Shown here: positions 17,844 through 26,767 of the stretch, in pieces
Layout: each line of letters opens with the position of its first letter
Position numbering within the stretch: the first letter of the stretch is position 1
From: Bacteroidales bacterium
GTDB lineage: Bacteria; Bacteroidota; Bacteroidia; Bacteroidales; UBA932
Direction: 5' to 3'
Assembly (NCBI GenBank): GCA_017479265.1
Contig: JAFVCK010000022.1
Location: 1-64,000 of the forward strand
DNA length: 64,000 nt
The notes under the pieces: generated by a model
Databases searched by the model: none
Seen by the model: only the letters and a program-made list of their open reading frames with translations
Told to the model about the DNA's origin: nothing
Translations under genes and position numbers: made by a program

Positions 17844-20800
17844 ATGATGAAAAAAATTGGTTTATTTGTAGCGGCCGTGATGGGAATCACGGCCTGCTAC
17901 AATGATACGGCTATCGTTGAGAGGCTGGACAAGCAGGCAGAAGAGATTTCCGGCCTGAAAGATGATGTCAGGGACCTTCGCGGCGACGTGGACTTCCTCA
18001 AGGAAGAAATCGGAAAGCTCAACAGCAACATACTGGGCCTTCGCGGCATAGTCGAGGCCATGCAGAACAATGATTTCGTCACCGGCGTGACCTCCGTCAA
18101 GGACGCTCAGGGCAATATCATAGGATATACCATCACCTTCACGGTCAGCGACCCCATAACCATATACCACGGAAAGGATGGCGAGAAGGGCGAAACGGGC
18201 GCTTCCGGAGACCCCGGCGAAGACGGCCACAGTCCCGTTATCGGGGTAAAGGAGTCCGGAGGCAAGTACTACTGGACCGTTGACGGAAAGTTCATTACCG
18301 ATGCACAGGGCCATCCCGTGCCCGTCACCGGAGAGAACGGCAGGAACGGAGAGAACGGACAGAACGGCGAGCCCGGCAAGACCCCCCAGATACGCATCAA
18401 CGCAGGCAACTGGGAAATCCGCTGGAGCGATGACGAGGATTGGACAGTACTCGCGCCTGCGTCCACATCCGGCGGCGGAGGCTCCGCGGACAACATATTC
18501 TCCGCAGTGAAGGAGACCAAGTCCGCAGTGGTGTTCACCCTCGCCGACGGGTCCAGGCTGACAATCGAGAAACTCGTCGATTTCTATATCAACATAGACG
18601 ACAGCATAACCTACGAAGTGGTACAGGGAGCGACCCTGGCCATTCCATACACCCTGACAGGTGCGGCCTCCACCTCAAGAGTCGATGCCCTGGCCAGCGG
18701 AGAATGGTGGGCCGAAGCCTCCTGCGAGGATTATGAATCGGGATCCATTCTCATTACCGCCGGGAGCAATCCCGATGCCAAGGTGCTGGTATATGCCTCC
18801 GACGGCAAAGGCAGGACGGACATACGCACCATCACCTTCACTTCGGGCATCATGCAGGTGTCCTTTCCCTCCACCAACATGTCCAAGGACGGCGGCGAAA
18901 TCGAGATTCCCGTAGTCACCAATGTCGATTATACCGTTGATATCCAGGAAGATGCAAAGAGCTGGGTCTCATCTGTAGTGACCAAGGCAGGAGAGGTCCG
19001 CCACGAATCCCTGCTACTTACCGCCGACCCCAACAAGACCCCCGAGGCACGCACCGGAACCGTGTGTCTGAAAGACAGTTACGGCTCCACTGTGCAGACG
19101 ATTTCCATCACCCAGGAAAGCGGCATCTGGACTGAGCCCCAGTTCGAAGACAGCGTCTTCAGGACGTGGCTGCTTACAGGGACTCCAGGGCTTGACCGCA
19201 ACTCAGACGGCCATCTGAGTTCTTCCGAGGTCGCCCTTTGCACCACGCTCACCATTACGGACAACTTCTCCTCCCTCAGCGGAATAGAATGCCTCTACAA
19301 CCTTAAGTCCTTTACCCTTACGGAGAATTCCGGAGCTAAGCTCGCAAGGCTCGATGTCAGCGGCAACGCCAAGCTGGAAAGCATCACGGTCACCAAGCAG
19401 TGGCAGGCCGTTTCCGCCCTCGAGGAGGTGGTCCTGGGCGACCTCAAGGCCCTAAGGTCCATACAGCTCGGCACAGTGACAGGCATCAAGTCCGTGCAGA
19501 TGGGCAACATGCCTTCGCTGGAAACATTCTCCGCATACAACACCTCCATAAGCAGCATAGACCTCAGCAGGGCCCCCAACCTAGTCAGCCTCGCCGTCTA
19601 TGGCACGCAGCTACAGGACCTTGACGTTAGCCGTAATCCCAAGCTCGTGAGCCTCAACGCAGGCACTTCGACGCTCCGCAGCCTCAAGCTCGGTGACAAC
19701 AGGGACTTCACATATATAAACATAGACAATGCTCCCCTGACAGGGCTGGATTTCTCCTCCTTCACCCGCCTGACATACTTCTCGGCGGCCGCAACGAAAC
19801 TGGAGAAGATAGACCTCGGCAACTGCGCGGACCTTACCAGTTTTTCCGTAGGTACCTATGGCACAGGTTCTTCCGAGATGCTCAAGGTAGTGGACCTGCG
19901 CAAGGCCGTCAAGCTCACTTCCTGCAACCTGTATTCCAGCGCACTGGAAAAGGTCATACTCCCCAAGGGCATAGACACGGGCAATTTCAACTGGACCACC
20001 TACATCTACGACAGGTATGACGAGATACAGTACGTGCAGTACGAGTACATTGATGTCGAGGACGGTTCGAACTCCGACATAGAGGATTATGCCGCCCTTG
20101 TCAAGGATTCCTTCGTCAGGAAGGTGGTCCTGGGCAAGTTCGACAAGGATGGAGACGGGAAGATAAGCCCCGACGAGGCCGCCGCCGTCAAGACCCTGGA
20201 CTTTACCGAATGCGACCTCAGCGACGGGGACCTGGACGGACTGGAGGCTTTCCCTCTTGAGAAACTCCTTCTGGACGGCAACAAGTTCACCTCCTTCGAC
20301 GGAGCCCTATACCCTTCCCTGAGGTGGGTTTCCATAAACAGGAACAAGCTGGTATCCATCAACTTGCCTGACTATATGCAGCATGTCGAAGCGGCCCGCA
20401 ACCGCATCGCCTCGGCAGGTATCCCCGCGACTTACAGCAGCTTGGAGTACATAGACCTTTCGGACAATGCCCTTTCAGCATTCTCCCACCAGTACAACTC
20501 CAACCTGCGCACGGTCAAGGTCGCCGACAACCAAATCGAGACCTTCTCCGTGTACGGATGCGGCAACATAGTCACCCTGGACTGCTCCGGCAACAAGATA
20601 AGCAATATCTCGGGATTCTCCGGTCTTGAAAAAGTCGTGAATGTCAATGTATCAGGCAACGCCCTCAGCGACACCTCCTATTACGGGAACGCGGGCATTA
20701 CCTTCAACAGCGCCCAGACTTCGATTGCGGCCCTGGACCTCTCGGACAACGACTTCGTGAAGCTCGACATCTCCCCCATCGTGGGCAACCCCGGGCTCCA

Positions 20801-21434
20801 TACCATAGACCTCAGGGGCAACATGAACTTCAACCTGCTGATAATCGGCTCCGGCAACAGCATTTCCGAGGGGACCGGCATTCTCGCCGACACCCAGTAC
20901 GGAGTCCTCGCCGCAGTCAACCCCACCAGGGAGCTGAAGACCAACCGCTACGGCTTCATAGACTCTTTCGAAGCCTCTGACGGGGTGAAGGCAATAAACT
21001 CAATCACAGTCAATTACAGCCTTTCCGCCAGCGGATATCTGATTCCCGCCGGAGAAAGCCTCACCATAGTTTCCGCCGGCAGCCGCAAGACAATCCGCTA
21101 CTACGCCGTCGGACTCGGAGGCACCCCCACGGTAACCCTTTCCAGGGCCGACAAGAAGAAGATATACACCAGCAGCGACAACAGCACCCTTGCCCCCAAT
21201 CCTTTCACTACGAGGAACAACGTCTCCGCGGCCGAGGACAACACCAGCTTCATCGTGGACGGCAACGGCGACCACTGCTCGTACTACTTCGGACCCACCA
21301 ACGGTTCCTCTGGCGGAGGCCTGTCGGACGGAGACAAGGTCACAATCAAGGTGAGCGGGAATGAAGGCGAGAGCGTCATAGTGTTCGGCATCAATCTCGA
21401 AACTTACACCGACGACGATTACGGTTGGATGTAG
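17844..21434 (+). CDS. collagen-like / EF-hand / leucine-rich-repeat surface lipoprotein
   Basis: Lipobox ITAC (Cys18) marks a lipoprotein. Order of parts: coiled coil (about 26-65); DUF4988-like segment; collagen-like Gly-X-Y triplets at 110-128 and 163-178; beta-sandwich with a BACON-like domain (about 340-425); then two modules, each an EF-hand calcium loop (D451-E462, DRNSDGHLSSSE; D767-E778, DKDGDGKISPDE) followed by irregular leucine-rich repeats (about 470-720 and 785-1000); and a C-terminal beta domain. No enzyme motif. Such proteins are usually thought to bind matrix or host ligands; that is inference here. Followed by a strong terminator. MMKK leaves two possible starts. Confidence 0.82.
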   Translation: MMKKIGLFVAAVMGITACYNDTAIVERLDKQAEEISGLKDDVRDLRGDVDFLKEEIGKLNSNILGLRGIVEAMQNNDFVTGVTSVKDAQGNIIGYTITFTVSDPITIYHGKDGEKGETGASGDPGEDGHSPVIGVKESGGKYYWTVDGKFITDAQGHPVPVTGENGRNGENGQNGEPGKTPQIRINAGNWEIRWSDDEDWTVLAPASTSGGGGSADNIFSAVKETKSAVVFTLADGSRLTIEKLVDFYINIDDSITYEVVQGATLAIPYTLTGAASTSRVDALASGEWWAEASCEDYESGSILITAGSNPDAKVLVYASDGKGRTDIRTITFTSGIMQVSFPSTNMSKDGGEIEIPVVTNVDYTVDIQEDAKSWVSSVVTKAGEVRHESLLLTADPNKTPEARTGTVCLKDSYGSTVQTISITQESGIWTEPQFEDSVFRTWLLTGTPGLDRNSDGHLSSSEVALCTTLTITDNFSSLSGIECLYNLKSFTLTENSGAKLARLDVSGNAKLESITVTKQWQAVSALEEVVLGDLKALRSIQLGTVTGIKSVQMGNMPSLETFSAYNTSISSIDLSRAPNLVSLAVYGTQLQDLDVSRNPKLVSLNAGTSTLRSLKLGDNRDFTYINIDNAPLTGLDFSSFTRLTYFSAAATKLEKIDLGNCADLTSFSVGTYGTGSSEMLKVVDLRKAVKLTSCNLYSSALEKVILPKGIDTGNFNWTTYIYDRYDEIQYVQYEYIDVEDGSNSDIEDYAALVKDSFVRKVVLGKFDKDGDGKISPDEAAAVKTLDFTECDLSDGDLDGLEAFPLEKLLLDGNKFTSFDGALYPSLRWVSINRNKLVSINLPDYMQHVEAARNRIASAGIPATYSSLEYIDLSDNALSAFSHQYNSNLRTVKVADNQIETFSVYGCGNIVTLDCSGNKISNISGFSGLEKVVNVNVSGNALSDTSYYGNAGITFNSAQTSIAALDLSDNDFVKLDISPIVGNPGLHTIDLRGNMNFNLLIIGSGNSISEGTGILADTQYGVLAAVNPTRELKTNRYGFIDSFEASDGVKAINSITVNYSLSASGYLIPAGESLTIVSAGSRKTIRYYAVGLGGTPTVTLSRADKKKIYTSSDNSTLAPNPFTTRNNVSAAEDNTSFIVDGNGDHCSYYFGPTNGSSGGGLSDGDKVTIKVSGNEGESVIVFGINLETYTDDDYGWM

Positions 21435-21454
21435 TTTCACTGCATATTCATTAC

Positions 21455-21487
21455 GGAACCGGCCCTTTTCGGGGTCGGTTCCTTTTT
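21455..21487 (+). terminator. terminator of the surface-lipoprotein operon
   Basis: Stem GGAACCGGCCC / GGGTCGGTTCC with a short TTTTCG loop, one wobble, followed by five T. It separates the lipoprotein genes from the hut operon. Confidence 0.85.
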
Positions 21488-21503
21488 ATTTCATAGCAAA
21501 GCA

Positions 21504-21533
21504 TTGAACTTTAACAATAAATTGTTATATTAG
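21504..21533 (+). promoter_or_regulatory. promoter of the hut operon
   Basis: TTG (21504-21506), 19-bp spacer, TATATTAG (21526-21533), one mismatch from TAnnTTTG. The spacer is almost filled by a perfect palindrome (see next entry). ATG 21553 follows 19 bases later. Confidence 0.65.
21512..21527. promoter_or_regulatory. palindromic candidate operator in hut promoter
   Basis: Perfect 7-bp inverted repeat with a 2-bp centre, TAACAAT-AA-ATTGTTA, lying between the -33 and -7 boxes. The placement is that of a repressor site that would block polymerase. No regulator gene is adjacent, so the protein that binds it is unknown; a HutC-, FadR- or CRP/FNR-type dimer could fit the symmetry. Confidence 0.5.
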
Positions 21534-21552
21534 CGGGATAAAAGGAAACACT

Positions 21553-23262
21553 ATGAAAAGGATTATAGAATGCGTCCCCAACTTCAGCGAAGGACGCGAC
21601 AAAGTCAAGATTGACAGCATAGTCGGAGCCATAGAGGCCGCCGGCGGAGTCAAGATTCTGGATGTAGATCCGGGCGAAGCCACCAACAGGACCGTGGTCA
21701 CCTTCACGGGAGAGCCCGAGGCCGTATGCGAAGCCGCATTCCAGGGCGTGCGCAAGGCCGCCGAAGTCATAGACATGCGCAGCCACCACGGAGCACATCC
21801 CCGCAGCGGAGCCTGCGACGTGCTGCCTCTTATTCCTGTCGCGGGCATCACGCTGGAAGAATGCGCGGAGCTCTCCAGGGCCCTTGCACGCCGCATTTAC
21901 GAGGAGCTCGGCATTCCCTGCTGCTGCTATGAAGCCGCCGCTTACACCCCCGAAAGGAAGAATCTCGCAGTCTGCCGCGCAGGTGAATACGAAGGCCTTC
22001 CCGAGAGAATGGCCGACCCCGTGCGCAAGCCTGACTTCGGCCCCGGTGTCTTCAACGACACAGTCGCACGCTGCGGAATGAGCAACGTAGGAGCCAGGAA
22101 CTTCCTCATAGCCGTCAACTTCAACCTCAACACCACATCAGTCAGAAGAGCCATGGCCGTGGCGTTCGACGTTCGCGAAAAAGGCCGCAAGGCCCGCGAA
22201 GGCGGCTCCCTCACAGGCAAGGTGCTCAAGGACGAGAACGGCAAGGACATCTGGATTCCCGGCACTCTGAAAGGATGCAAGGCTATAGGCTGGTACATAG
22301 ACGAATACGGCATAGCCCAGGTATCCATGAACATAACCGACACCACCGTCACTCCCCTTCATGTCGCCTTTGAGGAGGTCTGCCGCGCAGCCGCCGCAAG
22401 AGGTCTCAGGGTGACAGGCACGGAGATAGTGGGACTCGTCCCCGAAAAGACCCTCGTGGATGCAGGAAAACATTTCCTCGCCAAGCAGCAGAGGTCCCTC
22501 GGAATCAGCAAGGACGAAATAATCCGCATGGCGGTCAAGTCCATGTCCCTGGACGACCTCAAGCCCTTCAACCCCCGCGAGAAGGTCATAGAATACCTCA
22601 TGGAAGACGAGGAGGAACTCGCCGCGAAGGAAAGGCTCGTCAGGATGACGGCACGCGGTTTTGCCAGGGAAACAGCATCCGAGTCCGCAGCGCCCGGCGG
22701 CGGGTCCGTATCCGCATACATGGGCTCCCTTGGTGCCGCTCTTGCGACCATGGTAGCCAACCTGTCGGCCCACAAGAGAGGCTGGGACGATAGGTGGAAG
22801 GAATTCTCCGACGTGGCCGAAAAGGGCCAGGAGGTAATGGAGACCCTTCTTGCTCTCGTCGATGAAGACACGGCGGCATTCAACAGGATCATGGACGTAT
22901 TCTCCATGCCAAAGGGAACCGAGGAGGAAAAGGCCGCACGCGCAGCCGCCCTTGAAAGCGCCACCTTGTACGCCGCCCAGGTGCCCCTGAAGACCATGGA
23001 AGCCTCCCTGAAGGCTCTTCCTCTGGCCCTCGAAATGGCCCGCAGCGGCAACCCCGCCTCGGCCTCCGATGCCGGAGTGGCGGCGCTCGCAGCCACGGCC
23101 GCGCTTCGCGGAGCCGAGCTCAACGTCCGCATAAACGCCGCCTCCCTCAAGGACAAGAGCACGGCCGCTCCCCTGTTGGAAAGGGCCTCGTCCATAGTCT
23201 CCGAGGCAAAGGCCCTCGAAGCAGAAATTCTCGAAACCGTAAACCGCAACATAACGCTATGA
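21553..23262 (+). CDS. ftcD: bifunctional glutamate formimidoyltransferase / formimidoyl-THF cyclodeaminase
   Basis: Moves the formimino group of N-formimino-glutamate to tetrahydrofolate, then releases ammonia to give methenyl-THF. Residues about 1-300 are the transferase, with the catalytic histidine in SHHGAHPR (H82, the same number as in the animal enzyme). Residues about 370-560 are the cyclodeaminase (SESAAPGGGSVSAYMGSLGA). At 569 residues this is the fused, animal-like arrangement. First gene of the hut operon though it acts last in the pathway; its ATGA end overlaps hutU by four bases. Confidence 0.95.
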   Translation: MKRIIECVPNFSEGRDKVKIDSIVGAIEAAGGVKILDVDPGEATNRTVVTFTGEPEAVCEAAFQGVRKAAEVIDMRSHHGAHPRSGACDVLPLIPVAGITLEECAELSRALARRIYEELGIPCCCYEAAAYTPERKNLAVCRAGEYEGLPERMADPVRKPDFGPGVFNDTVARCGMSNVGARNFLIAVNFNLNTTSVRRAMAVAFDVREKGRKAREGGSLTGKVLKDENGKDIWIPGTLKGCKAIGWYIDEYGIAQVSMNITDTTVTPLHVAFEEVCRAAAARGLRVTGTEIVGLVPEKTLVDAGKHFLAKQQRSLGISKDEIIRMAVKSMSLDDLKPFNPREKVIEYLMEDEEELAAKERLVRMTARGFARETASESAAPGGGSVSAYMGSLGAALATMVANLSAHKRGWDDRWKEFSDVAEKGQEVMETLLALVDEDTAAFNRIMDVFSMPKGTEEEKAARAAALESATLYAAQVPLKTMEASLKALPLALEMARSGNPASASDAGVAALAATAALRGAELNVRINAASLKDKSTAAPLLERASSIVSEAKALEAEILETVNRNITL

Positions 23263-25280
23263 CACAATTCCAGGAAGAAATCCTCGCAGGACTGCCCGAC
23301 GTGCTTCCCGCACCCAAGCCCTACGACCCCGCCATCAACCATGCCCCCAAGCGCAAGGAGATACTTTCCGAGCAGGAAAAGGAACTGGCGATAAGGAATG
23401 CCCTCAGGTACTTCCCCGCCAAGCATCACGCCGTCCTCGCACCCGAGTTCGCCCAAGAACTGAAAGAGTACGGTAGAATATACATGTACCGCTTCCGCCC
23501 GGACTACGAGATGTACGCCCGACCCATTGACGAGTATCCAGCCAGGAGCAGGCAGGCAGCGGCCATAATGGCCATGATACAGAACAACCTCGACCCCAGG
23601 GTGGCCCAGCATCCCCACGAGCTTATAATATACGGAGGCAACGGTGCCATTTTCCAGAACTGGGCGCAGTACCGCCTTACCATGAAATACCTGGCCGAAA
23701 TGACTGACGAGCAGACGCTTGCCATGTATTCGGGCCATCCCATGGGCCTCTTCCCCAGCCACAAGGACGCACCCAGGGTGGTGGTAACGAACGGCATGGT
23801 GATTCCCAACTATTCCTCCAAGGACCATTGGGAGAAATTCAACGCGCTGGGAGTGTCCCAGTACGGCCAGATGACGGCGGGCTCCTACATGTACATAGGC
23901 CCCCAGGGCATAGTCCACGGCACCACCATCACGGTCATGAACGCCGCACGCAAGCAGCTCAAGGCCAGGGGCCTGGCAGGCACCAACGAGAACATGCGCG
24001 GCATGCTCTTCGTCACGGCAGGCCTTGGAGGAATGTCCGGAGCGCAGCCCAAGGCCGGCAACATAGCCGGAGTGGTCAGCGTTACTGCCGAAATCAATCC
24101 CCTGGCGGCCCGCAAGCGTTATGAGCAGGGCTGGGTGGACGAACTGCACGAGAACCTGGACGAACTGCTCGTTCGCATACGCAAGGCCCAGTCCGCTAAA
24201 GAAACCGTTTCCCTGGCCTATGTAGGCAACGTGGTGGACCTCTGGGAGAAACTTGCCGACGAGGGCGTTAACGTGGACCTCGGCTCCGACCAGACCTCGC
24301 TTCACAACCCGTGGGCGGGAGGCTACTATCCCGTGGGATACAGCCTGGAGGAGTCCCAGGCCATGATGGCAGCCGAGCCCGAGCGTTTCAGGGAGGCCGT
24401 ACAGGAGTCCCTCAGAAGGCATGTCGCCGCCATCAACAAGCTCAGCGAGCGGGGCATGTATTTCTTCGACTACGGCAATGCCTTCCTGCTGGAGAGTTCC
24501 CGCGCAGGAGCGGACATACTGCGCCCAGACGGCACTTTCCGCTATCCTTCATACGTGCAGGACATCATGGGTCCAATGTACTTCGACTACGGCTTCGGCC
24601 CCTTCAGGTGGGTCTGCATGTCCGAAAAGCCCGAAGACCTCGCCAAGAGCGACGCCCTGGCCGTCAAGGTGCTCGGTGAAATGGCAAAGGAGGCCCCCGA
24701 GGAAATTCGCGGCCAGATGCACGACAACATACGCTGGATAGAGGAAGCCGGCCGCAACCACCTCGTGGTCGGCTCGCAGGCCAGGATACTGTACGCCGAC
24801 TGCGAAGGCCGCACCAAGATAGCCCTGGCCTTCAACGAGGCCATACGCAAGGGCGATATATCAGCCCCCATAGTGCTGGGACGCGACCACCATGACGTAT
24901 CGGGCACGGACTCCCCCTTCCGCGAGACATCCAACATCTACGACGGCTCGCAGTTCACGGCCGACATGGCAATCCAGAACGTAATCGGCGACTCCTTCCG
25001 CGGCGCTACATGGGTGTCCATACACAACGGCGGCGGAGTTGGCTGGGGAGAAGTCATAAACGGAGGCTTCGGCATGGTCATAGACGGCTCCGAAGATTCC
25101 GCAAGGCATATACGCAACATGCTCTTCTGGGATGTGAACAACGGAATAGCACGCCGTTCCTGGGCCCGCAACGAGGGTGCCGAATTCGCCATAGAGCGCG
25201 AAATGGCACGCACTCCCGGACTCCATGTCACCATGCCCAACCATGTAGATACCCAAATCATCAAAGACGCACTCAAATGA
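23259..25280 (+). CDS. hutU: urocanate hydratase (urocanase)
   Basis: Second step of histidine breakdown: urocanate to imidazolone propionate, using tightly bound NAD as electrophile. The 673-residue length is the long form also found in animals, with extra N-terminal sequence compared with the roughly 560-residue Pseudomonas type. Visible motifs: ELIIYGGNGAIFQNWAQYRL; GLGGMSGAQPKAG nucleotide-binding loop; DQTSLHNPWAGGYYP; and GRDHHDVSGTDSP. Overlaps both neighbours by four bases (ATGA), so the operon is translationally coupled. Confidence 0.95.
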   Translation: MTQFQEEILAGLPDVLPAPKPYDPAINHAPKRKEILSEQEKELAIRNALRYFPAKHHAVLAPEFAQELKEYGRIYMYRFRPDYEMYARPIDEYPARSRQAAAIMAMIQNNLDPRVAQHPHELIIYGGNGAIFQNWAQYRLTMKYLAEMTDEQTLAMYSGHPMGLFPSHKDAPRVVVTNGMVIPNYSSKDHWEKFNALGVSQYGQMTAGSYMYIGPQGIVHGTTITVMNAARKQLKARGLAGTNENMRGMLFVTAGLGGMSGAQPKAGNIAGVVSVTAEINPLAARKRYEQGWVDELHENLDELLVRIRKAQSAKETVSLAYVGNVVDLWEKLADEGVNVDLGSDQTSLHNPWAGGYYPVGYSLEESQAMMAAEPERFREAVQESLRRHVAAINKLSERGMYFFDYGNAFLLESSRAGADILRPDGTFRYPSYVQDIMGPMYFDYGFGPFRWVCMSEKPEDLAKSDALAVKVLGEMAKEAPEEIRGQMHDNIRWIEEAGRNHLVVGSQARILYADCEGRTKIALAFNEAIRKGDISAPIVLGRDHHDVSGTDSPFRETSNIYDGSQFTADMAIQNVIGDSFRGATWVSIHNGGGVGWGEVINGGFGMVIDGSEDSARHIRNMLFWDVNNGIARRSWARNEGAEFAIEREMARTPGLHVTMPNHVDTQIIKDALK

Positions 25281-26767
25281 TACATACCATATCCCACGAA
25301 CACCTCTCCCTGGAGAGGATAAAGACCATAATTGACAACAAAGCCAAACTTGAACTGTCTTCCGAAAGCGTAGAGGCTATAATAAAATGCCGTAAATACC
25401 TGGATTCCAAGATGGAAGACATAGGCCGTCCCGTGTATGGAGTCACCACCGGTTTCGGCTCCCTGTACAATGTCACCATTCCCCACGAGGACCTTTCCCG
25501 GCTACAGCACAACCTGGTGATGTCCCATGCCTGCGGCACGGGCGAAAGGGTAAGGCCCGCCATAGTAAAGATAATGCTGCTGCTCAAGGCGCAGTCCCTT
25601 TCCTACGGACATTCGGGAGCCCAGCTGATAACGGTGCAGAGGCTCATAGACATGTTCAACAACGACATTCTTCCCGTGGTGTACCAGCAGGGCTCCCTCG
25701 GAGCCTCAGGCGACCTTGCGCCCCTCGCCCACCTCTCCCTGCCCCTCATAGGGCTCGGCGAAGTGGAATACAAGGGCAAGGTGCGTCCCAGCGCTGAAGT
25801 ATGGGCCGAAATGGGCTGGGAGCCCATAAAGCTCCAGTCCAAGGAAGGCCTCGCCCTTCTCAACGGCACCCAGTTCATGAGCGCACACGCAGTATGGTCC
25901 ATACTGAAGAGCATACGCCTCTCCCGCTGGGCCGACCATATCGCCGCCATGTCCCTGGATGCATACGACGGCAGGATAGAGCCTTTCCTCCCGTTGACCC
26001 ACCAGCTGCGTCCCCACAAGGGCCAGATAGAGACAGGAGAACGCTTCATGAAGATTCTCGAAGGCAGCGAACTTATAAAGCGCCACAAAGAGCATGTCCA
26101 GGACCCCTATTCCTTCCGTTGCATACCCCAGGTCCACGGAGCGGTCAAGGACAACATAGAATACGTCGAGTCCGTGATTGACAAGGAGATAAACAGCGCC
26201 ACGGACAATCCCAACGTATTCCCCGACGAGGACATGATAATCTCCGCAGGCAACTTCCACGGCGAACCTATAGCCATACCGATGGACACCCTGGCGATTG
26301 CCATGTCAGAGCTTGCAAGTATCTCTGAAAGAAGGATTTACAGGCTCATTCACGGACAGAGGGACCTGCCCAAGTTCCTTGTTGCGAAGTCAGGCCTCAA
26401 CAGCGGCTTCATGATTCCGCAGTACACCGCGGCCTCCATAGTGAGCCAGAACAAGGGCCTCTGCTGGCCGGCTTCATGCGACTCCATATCCTCCTCGCAG
26501 GGACAGGAAGACCATGTGTCCATGGGCTCCAACGCTGCCACCAAGCTGGTCCGCGTGGTGGACAACACGGAAAGGGTGCTGGCAATCGAACTTTTCAACG
26601 CCGCACAGGCCCTGGAGTTCCGCCGTCCCGCCAAGTCCTCTCCCAAGGTTGAAGAAATCTGGGAGGACTACCGCAAGGAAGTGCCATTCATAGAGAACGA
26701 CACCTACATGCATCCCCTCATTGAAAAATCTATAGAATTCATCCGCAGGGAACAATATTTTGCATGA
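25277..26767 (+). CDS. hutH: histidine ammonia-lyase
   Basis: First pathway step: histidine to trans-urocanate plus ammonia. The MIO cofactor triad Ala-Ser-Gly is at 143-145 within GSLGASGDLAPLAHLS, the expected place. GVTTGFGSLYN and the QDPYSFRCIPQVHG segment are also family marks. Start ATG 25277 overlaps the hutU stop (ATGA); the frame remains open 89 codons into hutU but that part is the hutU shadow. 496 aa, normal size. The C-terminal end overlaps hutI by four bases. Confidence 0.96.
   Translation: MIHTISHEHLSLERIKTIIDNKAKLELSSESVEAIIKCRKYLDSKMEDIGRPVYGVTTGFGSLYNVTIPHEDLSRLQHNLVMSHACGTGERVRPAIVKIMLLLKAQSLSYGHSGAQLITVQRLIDMFNNDILPVVYQQGSLGASGDLAPLAHLSLPLIGLGEVEYKGKVRPSAEVWAEMGWEPIKLQSKEGLALLNGTQFMSAHAVWSILKSIRLSRWADHIAAMSLDAYDGRIEPFLPLTHQLRPHKGQIETGERFMKILEGSELIKRHKEHVQDPYSFRCIPQVHGAVKDNIEYVESVIDKEINSATDNPNVFPDEDMIISAGNFHGEPIAIPMDTLAIAMSELASISERRIYRLIHGQRDLPKFLVAKSGLNSGFMIPQYTAASIVSQNKGLCWPASCDSISSSQGQEDHVSMGSNAATKLVRVVDNTERVLAIELFNAAQALEFRRPAKSSPKVEEIWEDYRKEVPFIENDTYMHPLIEKSIEFIRREQYFA

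Noticed and set aside
21512..21527. The hut palindrome as a terminator
   Set aside because: The stem is seven AT-rich pairs with a 2-base centre and no T run, and a true terminator already ends at 21487.
22359..24422. 687-codon open frame antisense to ftcD/hutU
   Set aside because: It mirrors two well-supported enzymes. High GC at third positions removes stops on the opposite strand; the translated sequence has no motif and spans the gene junction.
25010..25276. N-terminal extension of hutH
   Set aside because: The 89 extra residues are the hutU coding region in another frame; family alignment begins at ATG 25277.
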